A DNA stretch of 26,077 nt from NCBI GenBank assembly GCA_001824645.1, contig MHYD01000065.1, positions 8,645-34,721 of the forward strand, given 5' to 3'. The notes under the pieces were generated by a model. It saw only the letters and a program-made list of their open reading frames with translations. It was not told where the DNA came from and did not search any database. This document shows, in pieces, positions 1-7,023 of the stretch; the stretch's first letter is position 1; the number at the start of each line of letters is the position of its first letter. Origin of the DNA: Planctomycetes bacterium RBG_13_46_10 (lineage in GTDB: Bacteria; Planctomycetota; Phycisphaerae; Sedimentisphaerales; Anaerobacaceae). Position numbers and translations under genes: made by a program.

Positions 1-48
1 TGTTCAAGAAAAGACTGTTATTCGATTTAATATAGGCTTTCGCGACAG

Positions 49-335
49 TTATTCTACTGCTCTTTTAAGCCACGCTTCCCGCCAATAGTGGAAGCACGAC
101 CTATCACATCCATAGAATTCCGAGCCTTTGCACATCACACCTTCAAGCAAAACAGTGTTTTTCATTTTTCTAAGTTTGCCATTACTCTCGAGCAGTATCG
201 TTTCGACTCTCCTGAAAACACTGTATGTTTTGCCACAGTAATCTTTCATCACACGCATCCACAACATTTCATATCCGGATTACTTAGGAATGTTGTCCGA
301 CTCCTCGATATCACCTCGTTTTATTGGGCATCCTA
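49..335 (-). pseudogene. Decayed paralogue of the Cys-rich FWREAW protein
   Basis: This is a broken second copy of the gene at 2063-2641. The readable part (49-267, 72 aa from an internal ATG) matches the last ~85 residues of that protein: both have YCG/FCG, KNTVLL-GVMC, RSCFH-WREAWL, and the same four cysteines (spacing C-x7-C-x3-C here against C-x5-C-x3-C there). Upstream, DNA matching the intact gene continues (ACGAGG-GATATC at about 309-321), but the following stretch is 5 bases longer than in the intact copy and holds an in-frame TAA just before the ATG. The N-terminal half is therefore frameshifted. It lies directly after a remnant of a deacetylase 3' end. A short C-terminal protein could still be made, but no ribosome site is evident. 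Confidence 0.6.
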
Positions 336-435
336 ATCACTAGTCCTTTGCTCGGCCAGCTTCGCTAATTCATGCATCGTAAAGATATGAAATCAAACTC
401 TTTGAGCAATCATTGGAGCTTGACTAACTTATGAA
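333..435 (-). pseudogene. Remnant of a second polysaccharide deacetylase 3' end
   Basis: Read on the minus strand, this stretch repeats the end of the adjacent deacetylase gene. KLQ-stop-LLKEFDF here corresponds to KLQWLLKECDF there (Trp TGG changed to TGA). After one frameshift, HELAKLAEQ corresponds to CELANLTQQ, ending in a TAG. It begins only a few bases after the stop of the intact deacetylase (442). It is therefore a degraded duplicate of the last ~33 codons, fused to a degraded copy of the Cys-rich gene. The similarity is visible by eye at both DNA and protein level; no alignment score was computed. Confidence 0.6.
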
Positions 436-441
436 CTCTGA

Positions 442-1332
442 TTATCGTAAAATTTTCAAACGAGGCAACATGAACGGTAAGGATAATTGTTTCTGATCAC
501 CTTGCTGGGTCAGATTTGCTAACTCGCATATAGGTACGAAGTCGCACTCTTTGAGCAGCCACTGGAGCTTCGGTAATGTGCTTTTAAGATTTACATAACA
601 TCTGAATCTTCGGATCGGGCTCAGCGGTAAACGCGGCTGATCCGGATCAAGTTCGCGGGGATGTATATAAACAATCAGTGGATAGCCTGCCTGATGGAGT
701 CTTTTTATGCCCCATTGAATAAGTCGTAGTGGAGAAAGTCTGAGATATCCTCCTCCAAAAAAGTACAATCTCAATCCAAGAACTTTAGTCGCCGCAACAG
801 GAACCTCAATGAGCGGCCCGGTTTCTGTTTGAATCATATGGGTCCCGACCGAAGTTGCAAACATGGAATTGTGTGCCCGAAAGCCCGGAAAAACACTTGA
901 ATCGTACTCGTATCCAACTTCTTTTATTATGTCAAAAGTCCAACTTGTACTCTTACTGATTCCGAATCCTGCAACTCGAAATCCGAGAACTTGTTTGCCA
1001 GTAATATCTTCTAAAGTTTTCTTTGCACGATCAATGTCATCTTTGAAAAGCTCGGCCCCAACCTTGTCAGGTAAAACATGATGGTAGCCATGGCTTGCAA
1101 TCTCATGTCCCGCATCGGAACATTCCCTCAATAGCGACTTATTTCTGTCGCCTATCCAGCCGAGCCAGAAAAATGTTGCTCGGACGTTTGCAGTATCGAG
1201 CATCTCAAGCAGGAGTCTGAGGTTTGTCTCCACGCGAGACTCCAGGGAATCCCACAGCATAACTTCGGGAGTTGCAGGGCTGTTCAGGATATGATACCAG
1301 TCCTCAACATCGATAGAAAACGCATTGAGCAT
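442..1332 (-). CDS. Polysaccharide deacetylase, XrtA/DUF3473 type
   Basis: A 296-residue NodB-fold carbohydrate esterase (CE4 family), expected to remove N-acetyl groups from the locus polysaccharide. The metal and catalytic motifs are visible: SIDVEDW (6-12) with its Asp pair, and HEIASHGYHH (76-85) with the two metal His (81, 85). The C-terminal region (about 200-275), with YIHPRELDPDQPR at 222-234, is the DUF3473 extension typical of deacetylases in exosortase-associated exopolysaccharide loci. The usual RAP motif reads RVAG (119-122), which may affect activity. There is no signal peptide. The ATG has an AGAGG five bases upstream. It lies 22 bp after the truncated FemAB-like gene and is the last intact gene of the cluster. 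About 20 residues at the C-terminus go beyond the conserved end. No exosortase gene is in the window. Confidence 0.85.
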   Translation of the reverse strand: MLNAFSIDVEDWYHILNSPATPEVMLWDSLESRVETNLRLLLEMLDTANVRATFFWLGWIGDRNKSLLRECSDAGHEIASHGYHHVLPDKVGAELFKDDIDRAKKTLEDITGKQVLGFRVAGFGISKSTSWTFDIIKEVGYEYDSSVFPGFRAHNSMFATSVGTHMIQTETGPLIEVPVAATKVLGLRLYFFGGGYLRLSPLRLIQWGIKRLHQAGYPLIVYIHPRELDPDQPRLPLSPIRRFRCYVNLKSTLPKLQWLLKECDFVPICELANLTQQGDQKQLSLPFMLPRLKILR

Positions 1333-1354
1333 AATGACCTCTCAGGGCCGTACC

Positions 1355-2059
1355 TCAGCGAGTGAAGGCACAACCGTTTAAAGCATAAGAAAATAACGCC
1401 GCCGCAACTTTACCGTTTGAATGAGCTAAAAATATCCTGCTGTTATTTGAAAAAGTATCCAGAATTGCGCCGAACAGCTTACGGGAATAACATGGTGTCC
1501 CAAGCTCTCGCATGCGGGTGGTCCACAGACGATAAAAGTCATCTAACAGCTCATACTGACCATTAGTAACAGTAATGCCGGATTTTTCCGCCTGCCGGAT
1601 GCGGTTTCTGATTTGTGGTCTTAAACCTTTCCAAACCTCCCCGGAATCGCAAGCCAAAGGCAGATGCATACAAACCTTGTCCGTTCGCAAATACATCTCA
1701 TAAGGCATGGCTGCGGTGTTTCTAAATTCAATTGTCTCACAATCATTACTGTTGGCAAGTTCAATAGCATGCTCATATAGCGCATCGCGAGCGGTAGAGT
1801 TCCGTACAAGCGGACCGCCGTAATCACAGAACGGCTGTGACACGAAACGATTGCCAAACAACTTACTGCGTATATGAGTCAAAGGAAGAACGCCGCAGAT
1901 ACTACCATTTTCATGAGCTACGAGATAATGCCCTCTGTGCCCGAAAATGCGCTCTATCATCACAGTCCATTCAGGAAGATGGCATAGTTTTGCTTGCGCA
2001 ATCCCACGAACAAAATCGTCACAGCGTACGTCGGGAGAATCGAGAACGGAAACGTTCAT
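1355..2059 (-). CDS. FemAB-like GNAT acyltransferase, C-terminally truncated
   Basis: A 234-residue protein resembling the N-terminal two thirds of the FemAB-related proteins found beside XrtA-type deacetylases. These use a doubled GNAT fold to transfer aminoacyl or acyl groups; the substrate here is unknown. Visible features are an N-terminal GNAT half with EFRN (111-114), the basic RNRIRQAEKSGI (151-162) and MRELGTP (183-189). Family members usually run to about 340 residues. Here the frame ends after NGCAFTR in a TGA where a Trp is usual; GTALR follows in frame, and then the sequence passes directly into the ribosome site of the deacetylase gene. About 100 codons of the second GNAT half appear to be deleted, so the protein is probably inactive. 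It starts 3 bp after the upstream gene's stop, which suggests translational coupling. Confidence 0.75.
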   Translation of the reverse strand: MNVSVLDSPDVRCDDFVRGIAQAKLCHLPEWTVMIERIFGHRGHYLVAHENGSICGVLPLTHIRSKLFGNRFVSQPFCDYGGPLVRNSTARDALYEHAIELANSNDCETIEFRNTAAMPYEMYLRTDKVCMHLPLACDSGEVWKGLRPQIRNRIRQAEKSGITVTNGQYELLDDFYRLWTTRMRELGTPCYSRKLFGAILDTFSNNSRIFLAHSNGKVAAALFSYALNGCAFTR

Positions 2060-2062
2060 AGA

Positions 2063-2641
2063 TTATGCCTTATCGGTATCGGGTATGGCGTCTGAATCAT
2101 GAGGGGATTGGTCTTCTGTGGCTCTACGGAGCCATGCTTCCCTCCAGAAATGAAAGCACGATCTGTTACAGCTATAGAGATCCTCGCACATCACACCATC
2201 AAGGAGTACCGTGTTTTTGATGTTCCTGATTTCTCCTGTGCTTTCAATCATGATACGCTTGAGCCTTTTGTAGACTCTGAACTTCCTTCCACAGAACTTC
2301 TGCATCGTTGGCATCCAAAGCAATCCCCTATTCAATCCGTTCTCGTCAAGAGTTGCAGATATCTCCTCGTAGCTCTTCACCTGAACCAGTTCTCCCGGTT
2401 GAAGATTCAGGATATCTATATATGCGGCAGGCGCTTTTGCCTTGGAGTTACGGGATTTGTTTTTCGTACTTATCCCAAGCTTTTCTCTCATCTTGCGCAG
2501 TGTCAGGTCCAGGGCTCTCATCAGCCCTTTTCTTCTCAGGTGCCAGAAGAACTTATATACGCAGCTAAAATTCGGCGTCGGTATTGAGCTGGACACTAAA
2601 TCCTCAAGTAGCCCATGACATTTTTTATCACTATCAAGCAC
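2063..2641 (-). CDS. Uncharacterised Cys-rich protein with C-terminal FWREAW motif
   Basis: A 192-residue soluble protein with no function I can name. The N-terminal ~70 residues are basic and helical. From about residue 80 it is compact, with LQPGELVQVKSYEEI (80-94) resembling an SH3/KOW-like strand pattern. It continues with WMPTMQKFCGRKFRVYKR (109-126), KNTVLL-GVMC (142-152) and NRSCFHFWREAWLRR (159-173). Four cysteines (117, 152, 158, 162) keep their order in the decayed paralogue at the left end, which suggests a metal site. I recall this C-terminal pattern from small hypothetical proteins near glycosyltransferase genes, but that is memory and was not searched. The start is GTG, with AGGG 8 bases upstream. 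It ends 3 bp before the FemAB-like gene, so FWREAW protein, FemAB-like protein and deacetylase form one unit. Confidence 0.65.
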   Translation of the reverse strand: MLDSDKKCHGLLEDLVSSSIPTPNFSCVYKFFWHLRRKGLMRALDLTLRKMREKLGISTKNKSRNSKAKAPAAYIDILNLQPGELVQVKSYEEISATLDENGLNRGLLWMPTMQKFCGRKFRVYKRLKRIMIESTGEIRNIKNTVLLDGVMCEDLYSCNRSCFHFWREAWLRRATEDQSPHDSDAIPDTDKA

Positions 2642-2714
2642 TCAACCAGCCCTCTAAATATGTCTATTGACTTTCCACCGCAGCTTTTAGCTTATATGAT
2701 CTTTGGCGAGGATT

Positions 2715-3494
2715 TCACAGCCATTTATTCGATTTTCGCTTTATGCAAAAACCAGACACCTTAACCGCAAAGAGAAATGTCCCCCAAAGCTTATGTGCAG
2801 CTCTGCGAGGCCTGTATATTAAGCCATGAAACCACTCAAGTCCATGTTCCTGAATCCAGTAAGGTGCCCACCTGGCATTGCCGGAATGATAGTCAAATGC
2901 CGCTCCAACACCGATCATCGCTGTTGCCGTAAGTCGCCCGATATGTTCTGACATCCATATTTCCTGTTTAGGTGCACCCAAACCAACCCACACAATATCC
3001 GGTTTTGTCGAGTTAATCTTTTCTACTATGCGATTATCTTCTTCCTCAAGAAGTGGTCTGAAGGGAGGGCAATATGTTCCGGCAACCTCAAGGCCGGGGT
3101 ACATCTCTGATATCCGTTCTGCTAGTTTATCAGCAACACCCTCGGCGCCCCCATAGAAGTAATGACGATATCCATATTGGCGCCCCCATTCGCAAAGTTT
3201 CAGCATTAGAATCGGTCCCGCCACCCGGCCATGGTGCGGATAGCCCAAAAGAGACGCCGCCAATACAATCCCTACCCCATCAGGTAGGATCATACTTGCC
3301 ATCTCTGTGGCCTTCCGCATTTTTGTATCATGGCTGCACATCATAACACTGTTCGGGTTGGTAATGGCGATGTAATGCCGCTTATAATGTTGTCGCCATC
3401 GCTCAATTGTTTCCAGCACAACATCGAAGGAAATCAAATCGAATCTGACACCAAGAATATCAAAACATCTGGCTCGAACAGCTTTATCTTTCAC
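2715..3494 (-). CDS. WecG/TagA/CpsF-family glycosyltransferase (GT26)
   Basis: This is a GT26 enzyme, expected to transfer ManNAc or a related sugar from UDP to the lipid-linked first HexNAc on the inner face of the membrane. Motifs in order are FDILGVRFD near the start, TNPNSVMM, PDGVGIV, YGGAEGVADKLAE, PDIVWVGLGAPKQE, GVGAAFDYHSGNARWAP and GLEWFHGL, all characteristic of the family. The frame is open back to an ATG at 3572, but that would overlap the upstream gene by 89 bp. A GTG at 3494 gives 259 residues, has AAAAGG about 9 bases upstream, overlaps the upstream stop by 11 bp and starts just before the conserved domain, so I prefer it. With a WecA-like transferase and WecB in the same locus, it would make undecaprenyl-PP-HexNAc-ManNAc. 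No UDP-ManNAc dehydrogenase is in the window, so plain ManNAc is likelier than ManNAcA. Confidence 0.88.
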   Translation of the reverse strand: MKDKAVRARCFDILGVRFDLISFDVVLETIERWRQHYKRHYIAITNPNSVMMCSHDTKMRKATEMASMILPDGVGIVLAASLLGYPHHGRVAGPILMLKLCEWGRQYGYRHYFYGGAEGVADKLAERISEMYPGLEVAGTYCPPFRPLLEEEDNRIVEKINSTKPDIVWVGLGAPKQEIWMSEHIGRLTATAMIGVGAAFDYHSGNARWAPYWIQEHGLEWFHGLIYRPRRAAHKLWGTFLFAVKVSGFCIKRKSNKWL

Positions 3495-4707
3495 GAAGAA
3501 ATGCCTTTTCTGAAGATGCAGCCAAAAAACCTGAATTTGCGCCTCCTGGCCCCAGTTCAATAGCCTTTTCATAAACAGCCATCAAACGCTCGTAATATTT
3601 TTCGGGTGAATATTCCCGCAAAGCTTTTTCTCGTCCTGACTGGCCCATCTTGCGACACAAATCTGGCCTGTTCCAAAGATAACGCACTTTTTCAGCCAAG
3701 TCCTCAGAATTACCCGGCTCAAATAACAGCCCTGTGACTCCATCTTCAACGATCTCAGGCAGACCACCAATGCGGGAACAGATCACAGGCTTACCATGTA
3801 ACATCGCCTCGATCAGTACCGTTGGAAATCCCTCATAACAAATACTGCATAACACTATGATCCGGCTTCCCTCGTAAAATGCCTCCAATTCTCTACCATT
3901 TATGTAACCGTAGAACTTAAAATTCACAGGTGCTTCGCCAAGTAAATGCGGCATTCGCTCATAAGAACCAGCGACCTTAAATTGAATATTCTTGAATTTC
4001 TCCGCAGCTTTGATAAGAGTCGGCAAATCCTTCTCCGGGCTGACACGGCCAATGAAGACAACGTATTCTCCTAAACGATATGATTCTTTTTTATGGGCGA
4101 CAGAAACCATATTGGGTATGACAGTGATACGTTCTGGTGGAATACCTTCGGAAATTAGTTTGTTACGCTGGAATTCTGTCAGGACGACAAATTTAGTTAC
4201 ATTGTCTGTAAATAAACGAAATTTCCTTGCAGTATAAGTGCGTAACGCGTAGCCGAGGCTCTTAAATAAGCTACCTTCACAATTGCGAAGAATACACCAG
4301 TATTCTTTCCCAACTCTGCACTTTTCGCAGACCTGGCCATTAACCATGTGCAAACCATTGGGACAAACCAATCGATAGTTGTGTACAGTCATTACGACAG
4401 GAACGCCAGCTCTTCGACACTCACCGAGAACAGACGGCGATATCAGAGGAAAGACGTTATGAACATGAACAATAACCGGTCTGTATTGGACTAAGAGTTT
4501 CCTCATAGCCTTTTTCGACGAAAAGCTGTATATGCCGCTAAAAAAGGCCCAGATTTTGCCAAAACGCATCTTGAGAATTTCTGCACTGCTGCGTGTGAAT
4601 TGTAGCACTTCGTGCCCCTGTTCCACAAGGATCCGTGATGTGCTCTCTACAACGGCTTCCTCACCGCTAAAATTGCCGTACACATTGTGAATAAGTACTA
4701 TTTTCAT
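3484..4707 (-). CDS. Glycosyltransferase family 4 with Cys-rich insert
   Basis: A 407-residue GT-B retaining glycosyltransferase. The N-terminal acceptor domain opens with MKIVLIHNVYGNFSGEE. The C-terminal nucleotide-sugar domain has GRVSPEKD (220-227) and the E-x7-E signature in YEGFPTVLIE (291-300), followed by HGKPVICSRIGGLPEIV. A cysteine cluster at residues 115, 127, 130, 138 and 143 follows TVHNYRLVCPNG, as in a known GT4 subgroup, and could bind metal or form a structural loop. Its sugar specificity cannot be read from sequence. Its ATG overlaps the stop of the upstream GT4 gene by 4 bp (ATGA), so the two are translationally coupled. It presumably adds an inner or middle sugar of the repeat unit. 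Confidence 0.9.
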   Translation of the reverse strand: MKIVLIHNVYGNFSGEEAVVESTSRILVEQGHEVLQFTRSSAEILKMRFGKIWAFFSGIYSFSSKKAMRKLLVQYRPVIVHVHNVFPLISPSVLGECRRAGVPVVMTVHNYRLVCPNGLHMVNGQVCEKCRVGKEYWCILRNCEGSLFKSLGYALRTYTARKFRLFTDNVTKFVVLTEFQRNKLISEGIPPERITVIPNMVSVAHKKESYRLGEYVVFIGRVSPEKDLPTLIKAAEKFKNIQFKVAGSYERMPHLLGEAPVNFKFYGYINGRELEAFYEGSRIIVLCSICYEGFPTVLIEAMLHGKPVICSRIGGLPEIVEDGVTGLLFEPGNSEDLAEKVRYLWNRPDLCRKMGQSGREKALREYSPEKYYERLMAVYEKAIELGPGGANSGFLAASSEKAFLRER

Positions 4708-5873
4708 GCAAGAGGTTTCCAGAACTTGCCTAAATCTATAGCTAAATTTTTCAGAGTGTATTTATCGGCTATGCCCAATGAAACCTTATCTGCTTCTTTA
4801 AGGGCCAATGCACTATTCATAGCCTCGGCAAACTGCTTTGGGTCGCGCCCATCAATAACGAAGCCGTTTGCACCCTCAACAATCATATCTCGCGCACCAC
4901 TTACAGCCGTAGAGACAATCGGTTTCCCGCAGGCCAACGCCTCAAGCATAGCTACGGACCACCCTTCCTTGAGTGAGCCTACTACATACAAATCAGATGC
5001 GTTAAGATACTTTACTACCGAATCAGCACCTACGAATCCCGTAACAATTATTGAGCTTTCAATTCCTAACTCTTGTGCCTTATCATTCAGCTTTTGACGG
5101 TCCTCACCGTCACCGACAAAAATAAGTTTTGTATAAGGGTTTGATCGCTTTACCACTTTGAACGCTTCCAGAAGAAAATCCCAGCCTTTGACAAGATTCA
5201 ATCGCCCACAGGATACAATAATGTTATCAGTTTGAACAATTCCAAGTTCAGCACGAACGACATTTTTATCCAACGGTTTGAAGACATCAGTATCAACACG
5301 GGTCGGGAACTTGATCACCCTTTCACTATACAATTCCCCGCAGCTTTTATCAACTAAATCGGCAATCGCCTCATCATCTGCACTTGCCAGGATTGTATCA
5401 ACATTCCTTAGAGTAGAGAAAAGCTTCTTTTCGTATAGCCCGGCAAACATTTTCCCCCACCCGTATCGTGGCATCTGAAGCGGATTTTCAACTCCGGGGA
5501 AACAGTAACAAATACTTCTCCATCCCCATGTATGGACAGCAATAAGTATTTCAGGCGATTGAATAAAAACACATTTAATCCCTTTAGATAAAATCTGTTT
5601 ATTGAATTTTCTTACCGCCAAGTAACCCGTAATTCTAGCTGGTATTGAAGGCTTTTTTCCCCTAACTTGCCTGTGAGCAAAAGCAAAATAATCATAATCA
5701 ATGCCATCAATGTCTTTCTTAATCCATTTGCCGACAGGCGTGTCATCTGTAGAAACACCAACCAAGGCAAGGCGATTTCCAAAAGCCATCATCATCTGTC
5801 GAGCGAATGATAATTGCCCACCTATAGGAAACGAAACAAAATCGCATGATTCAATTAAGAGAGCATTAACCAT
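4704..5873 (-). CDS. Glycosyltransferase family 4
   Basis: A 389-residue GT-B retaining glycosyltransferase. The acceptor domain runs to about residue 200 and has a glycine-containing loop (PIGGQ, 16-20) near the N-terminus. The donor domain has GRLNLVKGWD (223-232), VGDGEDRQKL (253-262) and the E-x7-E signature in KEGWSVAMLE (302-311), followed by ACGKPIVSTAVSGARDMI. It is full length for the family. It overlaps the downstream GT4 gene by 4 bp. It follows the broken methyltransferase with an 85-bp gap. Its role is addition of one sugar to the lipid-linked repeat unit in the cytoplasm; donor and linkage are unknown. Confidence 0.9.
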   Translation of the reverse strand: MVNALLIESCDFVSFPIGGQLSFARQMMMAFGNRLALVGVSTDDTPVGKWIKKDIDGIDYDYFAFAHRQVRGKKPSIPARITGYLAVRKFNKQILSKGIKCVFIQSPEILIAVHTWGWRSICYCFPGVENPLQMPRYGWGKMFAGLYEKKLFSTLRNVDTILASADDEAIADLVDKSCGELYSERVIKFPTRVDTDVFKPLDKNVVRAELGIVQTDNIIVSCGRLNLVKGWDFLLEAFKVVKRSNPYTKLIFVGDGEDRQKLNDKAQELGIESSIIVTGFVGADSVVKYLNASDLYVVGSLKEGWSVAMLEALACGKPIVSTAVSGARDMIVEGANGFVIDGRDPKQFAEAMNSALALKEADKVSLGIADKYTLKNLAIDLGKFWKPLA

Positions 5874-5958
5874 TGCGAAATTACTCTACAAATGATTGCG
5901 TGCATGTTATCGGATACGTCACAATCTAATGTAGTCTATATATTCCTTCCATATTGCA

Positions 5959-6198
5959 TTACCTATGATCTTGCCCAATCACTTTACATCTCTCCGGCCA
6001 ATTCCATAGATAAATGCTTTCCACATCACATTTTCTATATTTTGGAAGTAGCTTCATCACCCCGTTCCAAGCAAGCGCGAAGCTATGCAAGAGGTATTTT
6101 GTGATGCCCGTGCTATATATATTGGCCGGAAGCAGCGGCCCCCCTTCGCTCCCAACTGTAATCTTAGACAAACCTACCTGCTGGAGGATTCTCCTCAT
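5959..6198 (-). pseudogene. C-terminal fragment of the split methyltransferase
   Basis: This 79-codon open frame is in the same reading frame as the methyltransferase gene immediately upstream. Between them are only the TAA at 6205-6207 and two codons (Thr, Ala). It begins MRRILQQVGL, which looks like the ARR-helix that normally follows the catalytic half of this methyltransferase type. It ends with a Trp-rich tail typical of lipid- or sugar-acting methyltransferases. Read through the stop, the two parts give a protein of about 273 residues, a usual size for the family. I see no ribosome binding site before the internal ATG, so independent translation is doubtful. Confidence 0.6.
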
Positions 6199-6204
6199 CG
6201 CTGT

Positions 6205-6780
6205 TTATGTCATTATTGCGAAATTGTGAGTCTGTAGAATCTCCGGAACAGTCAACTTAATCCACGTGTGCACTATCGGGACCGCGAAATTGGGCACTGT
6301 AACGAGAACGATTCCACCAGGAGCCAAAAAACGACAGTGGCAATGAAGTACTTCAATCGGATCTTGAAAATGTTCTAAGAGTCCGAAAGAAACAATCATC
6401 TGATAGATTGGAGGTAATTCGATTGTTCGTATGTCTCCATGGTAAACAGTGGCAGGAATTCGTTTTGCTTTGAGTCGCGCTCGGCACATTTCGATACCAT
6501 CTATCGAAAAATCGATCCCATGGAGACGATGCTGCGGCCGAAGTCGATAAATCCTCTCCAGCATTGTTCCAGGAGCACAACCCAGTTCCAGAACATCTAT
6601 AGAATCTCTCTTGCCCAAAGCATCAAGTTGACGGCACAGAAAACGATTCAGCTTCCACTGCCATTTATGGCGTATCCATGCCATCACACTATCGCTTCGT
6701 GGAAGCATCGACCAGACCGTGTCCCAGTGATCGGGATCTGTTAAATCACCTTTATGGTATTTTGGCTCTTGCTCAACCAT
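6205..6780 (-). CDS. Class I SAM-dependent methyltransferase, cut short by an in-frame stop
   Basis: A 191-residue catalytic half of a Rossmann-fold methyltransferase. SAM-binding motif I is VLELGCAPGTM (63-73), with the acidic end of strand 2 at HGIDFS (87-92). Later motifs are VSFGLLEHFQDP (about 136-147) and LAPGGIVLVTVPNF (about 158-171). In related enzymes the chain goes on for about 80 residues after a segment like HNFAIMT. Here a TAA follows that Thr, and the missing part lies downstream in the same frame (5959-6198). A single substitution, such as CAA or AAA to TAA, would explain it. Function if intact: methylation of a sugar in the repeat unit, which can cap or decorate the chain. 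It lies between the Wzy-like gene and a GT4 gene. A sequencing error is the main alternative. Confidence 0.75.
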   Translation of the reverse strand: MVEQEPKYHKGDLTDPDHWDTVWSMLPRSDSVMAWIRHKWQWKLNRFLCRQLDALGKRDSIDVLELGCAPGTMLERIYRLRPQHRLHGIDFSIDGIEMCRARLKAKRIPATVYHGDIRTIELPPIYQMIVSFGLLEHFQDPIEVLHCHCRFLAPGGIVLVTVPNFAVPIVHTWIKLTVPEILQTHNFAIMT

Positions 6781-7023
6781 CGTACAAATATCTAACGCAT
6801 TGTGCGAGTTTCTTATCGCAATCTTTGTTTTTAGTTCAAGAACAAGGTTTAAATTTCATTTGCTGGCCAAAATACTAAAAATCAGCCTCCTTTTCAGAAC
6901 AAAAACGCTGTTTCCAAAAACTTGCACAACGCGTAAATATCTAACCAATTACAAACTGCTGTAATCCAGATTTAAACTAATATTCTCATAGAGCAAAGTT
7001 TTACCGGGTGTAAGACTTGTATC

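Noticed and set aside
333..1360. TGA read as tryptophan (altered genetic code), because two TGA codons stand at Trp positions
   Set aside because: Other genes here end properly in TGA (the CpsB-like and flippase-methyltransferase genes) and use TGG throughout. Both suspicious TGA codons are in decayed or truncated copies.
2099..2587. A 162-codon plus-strand frame
   Set aside because: It is antisense to the Cys-rich protein gene; the minus-strand protein has a paralogue and tight operon spacing, the plus frame has neither.
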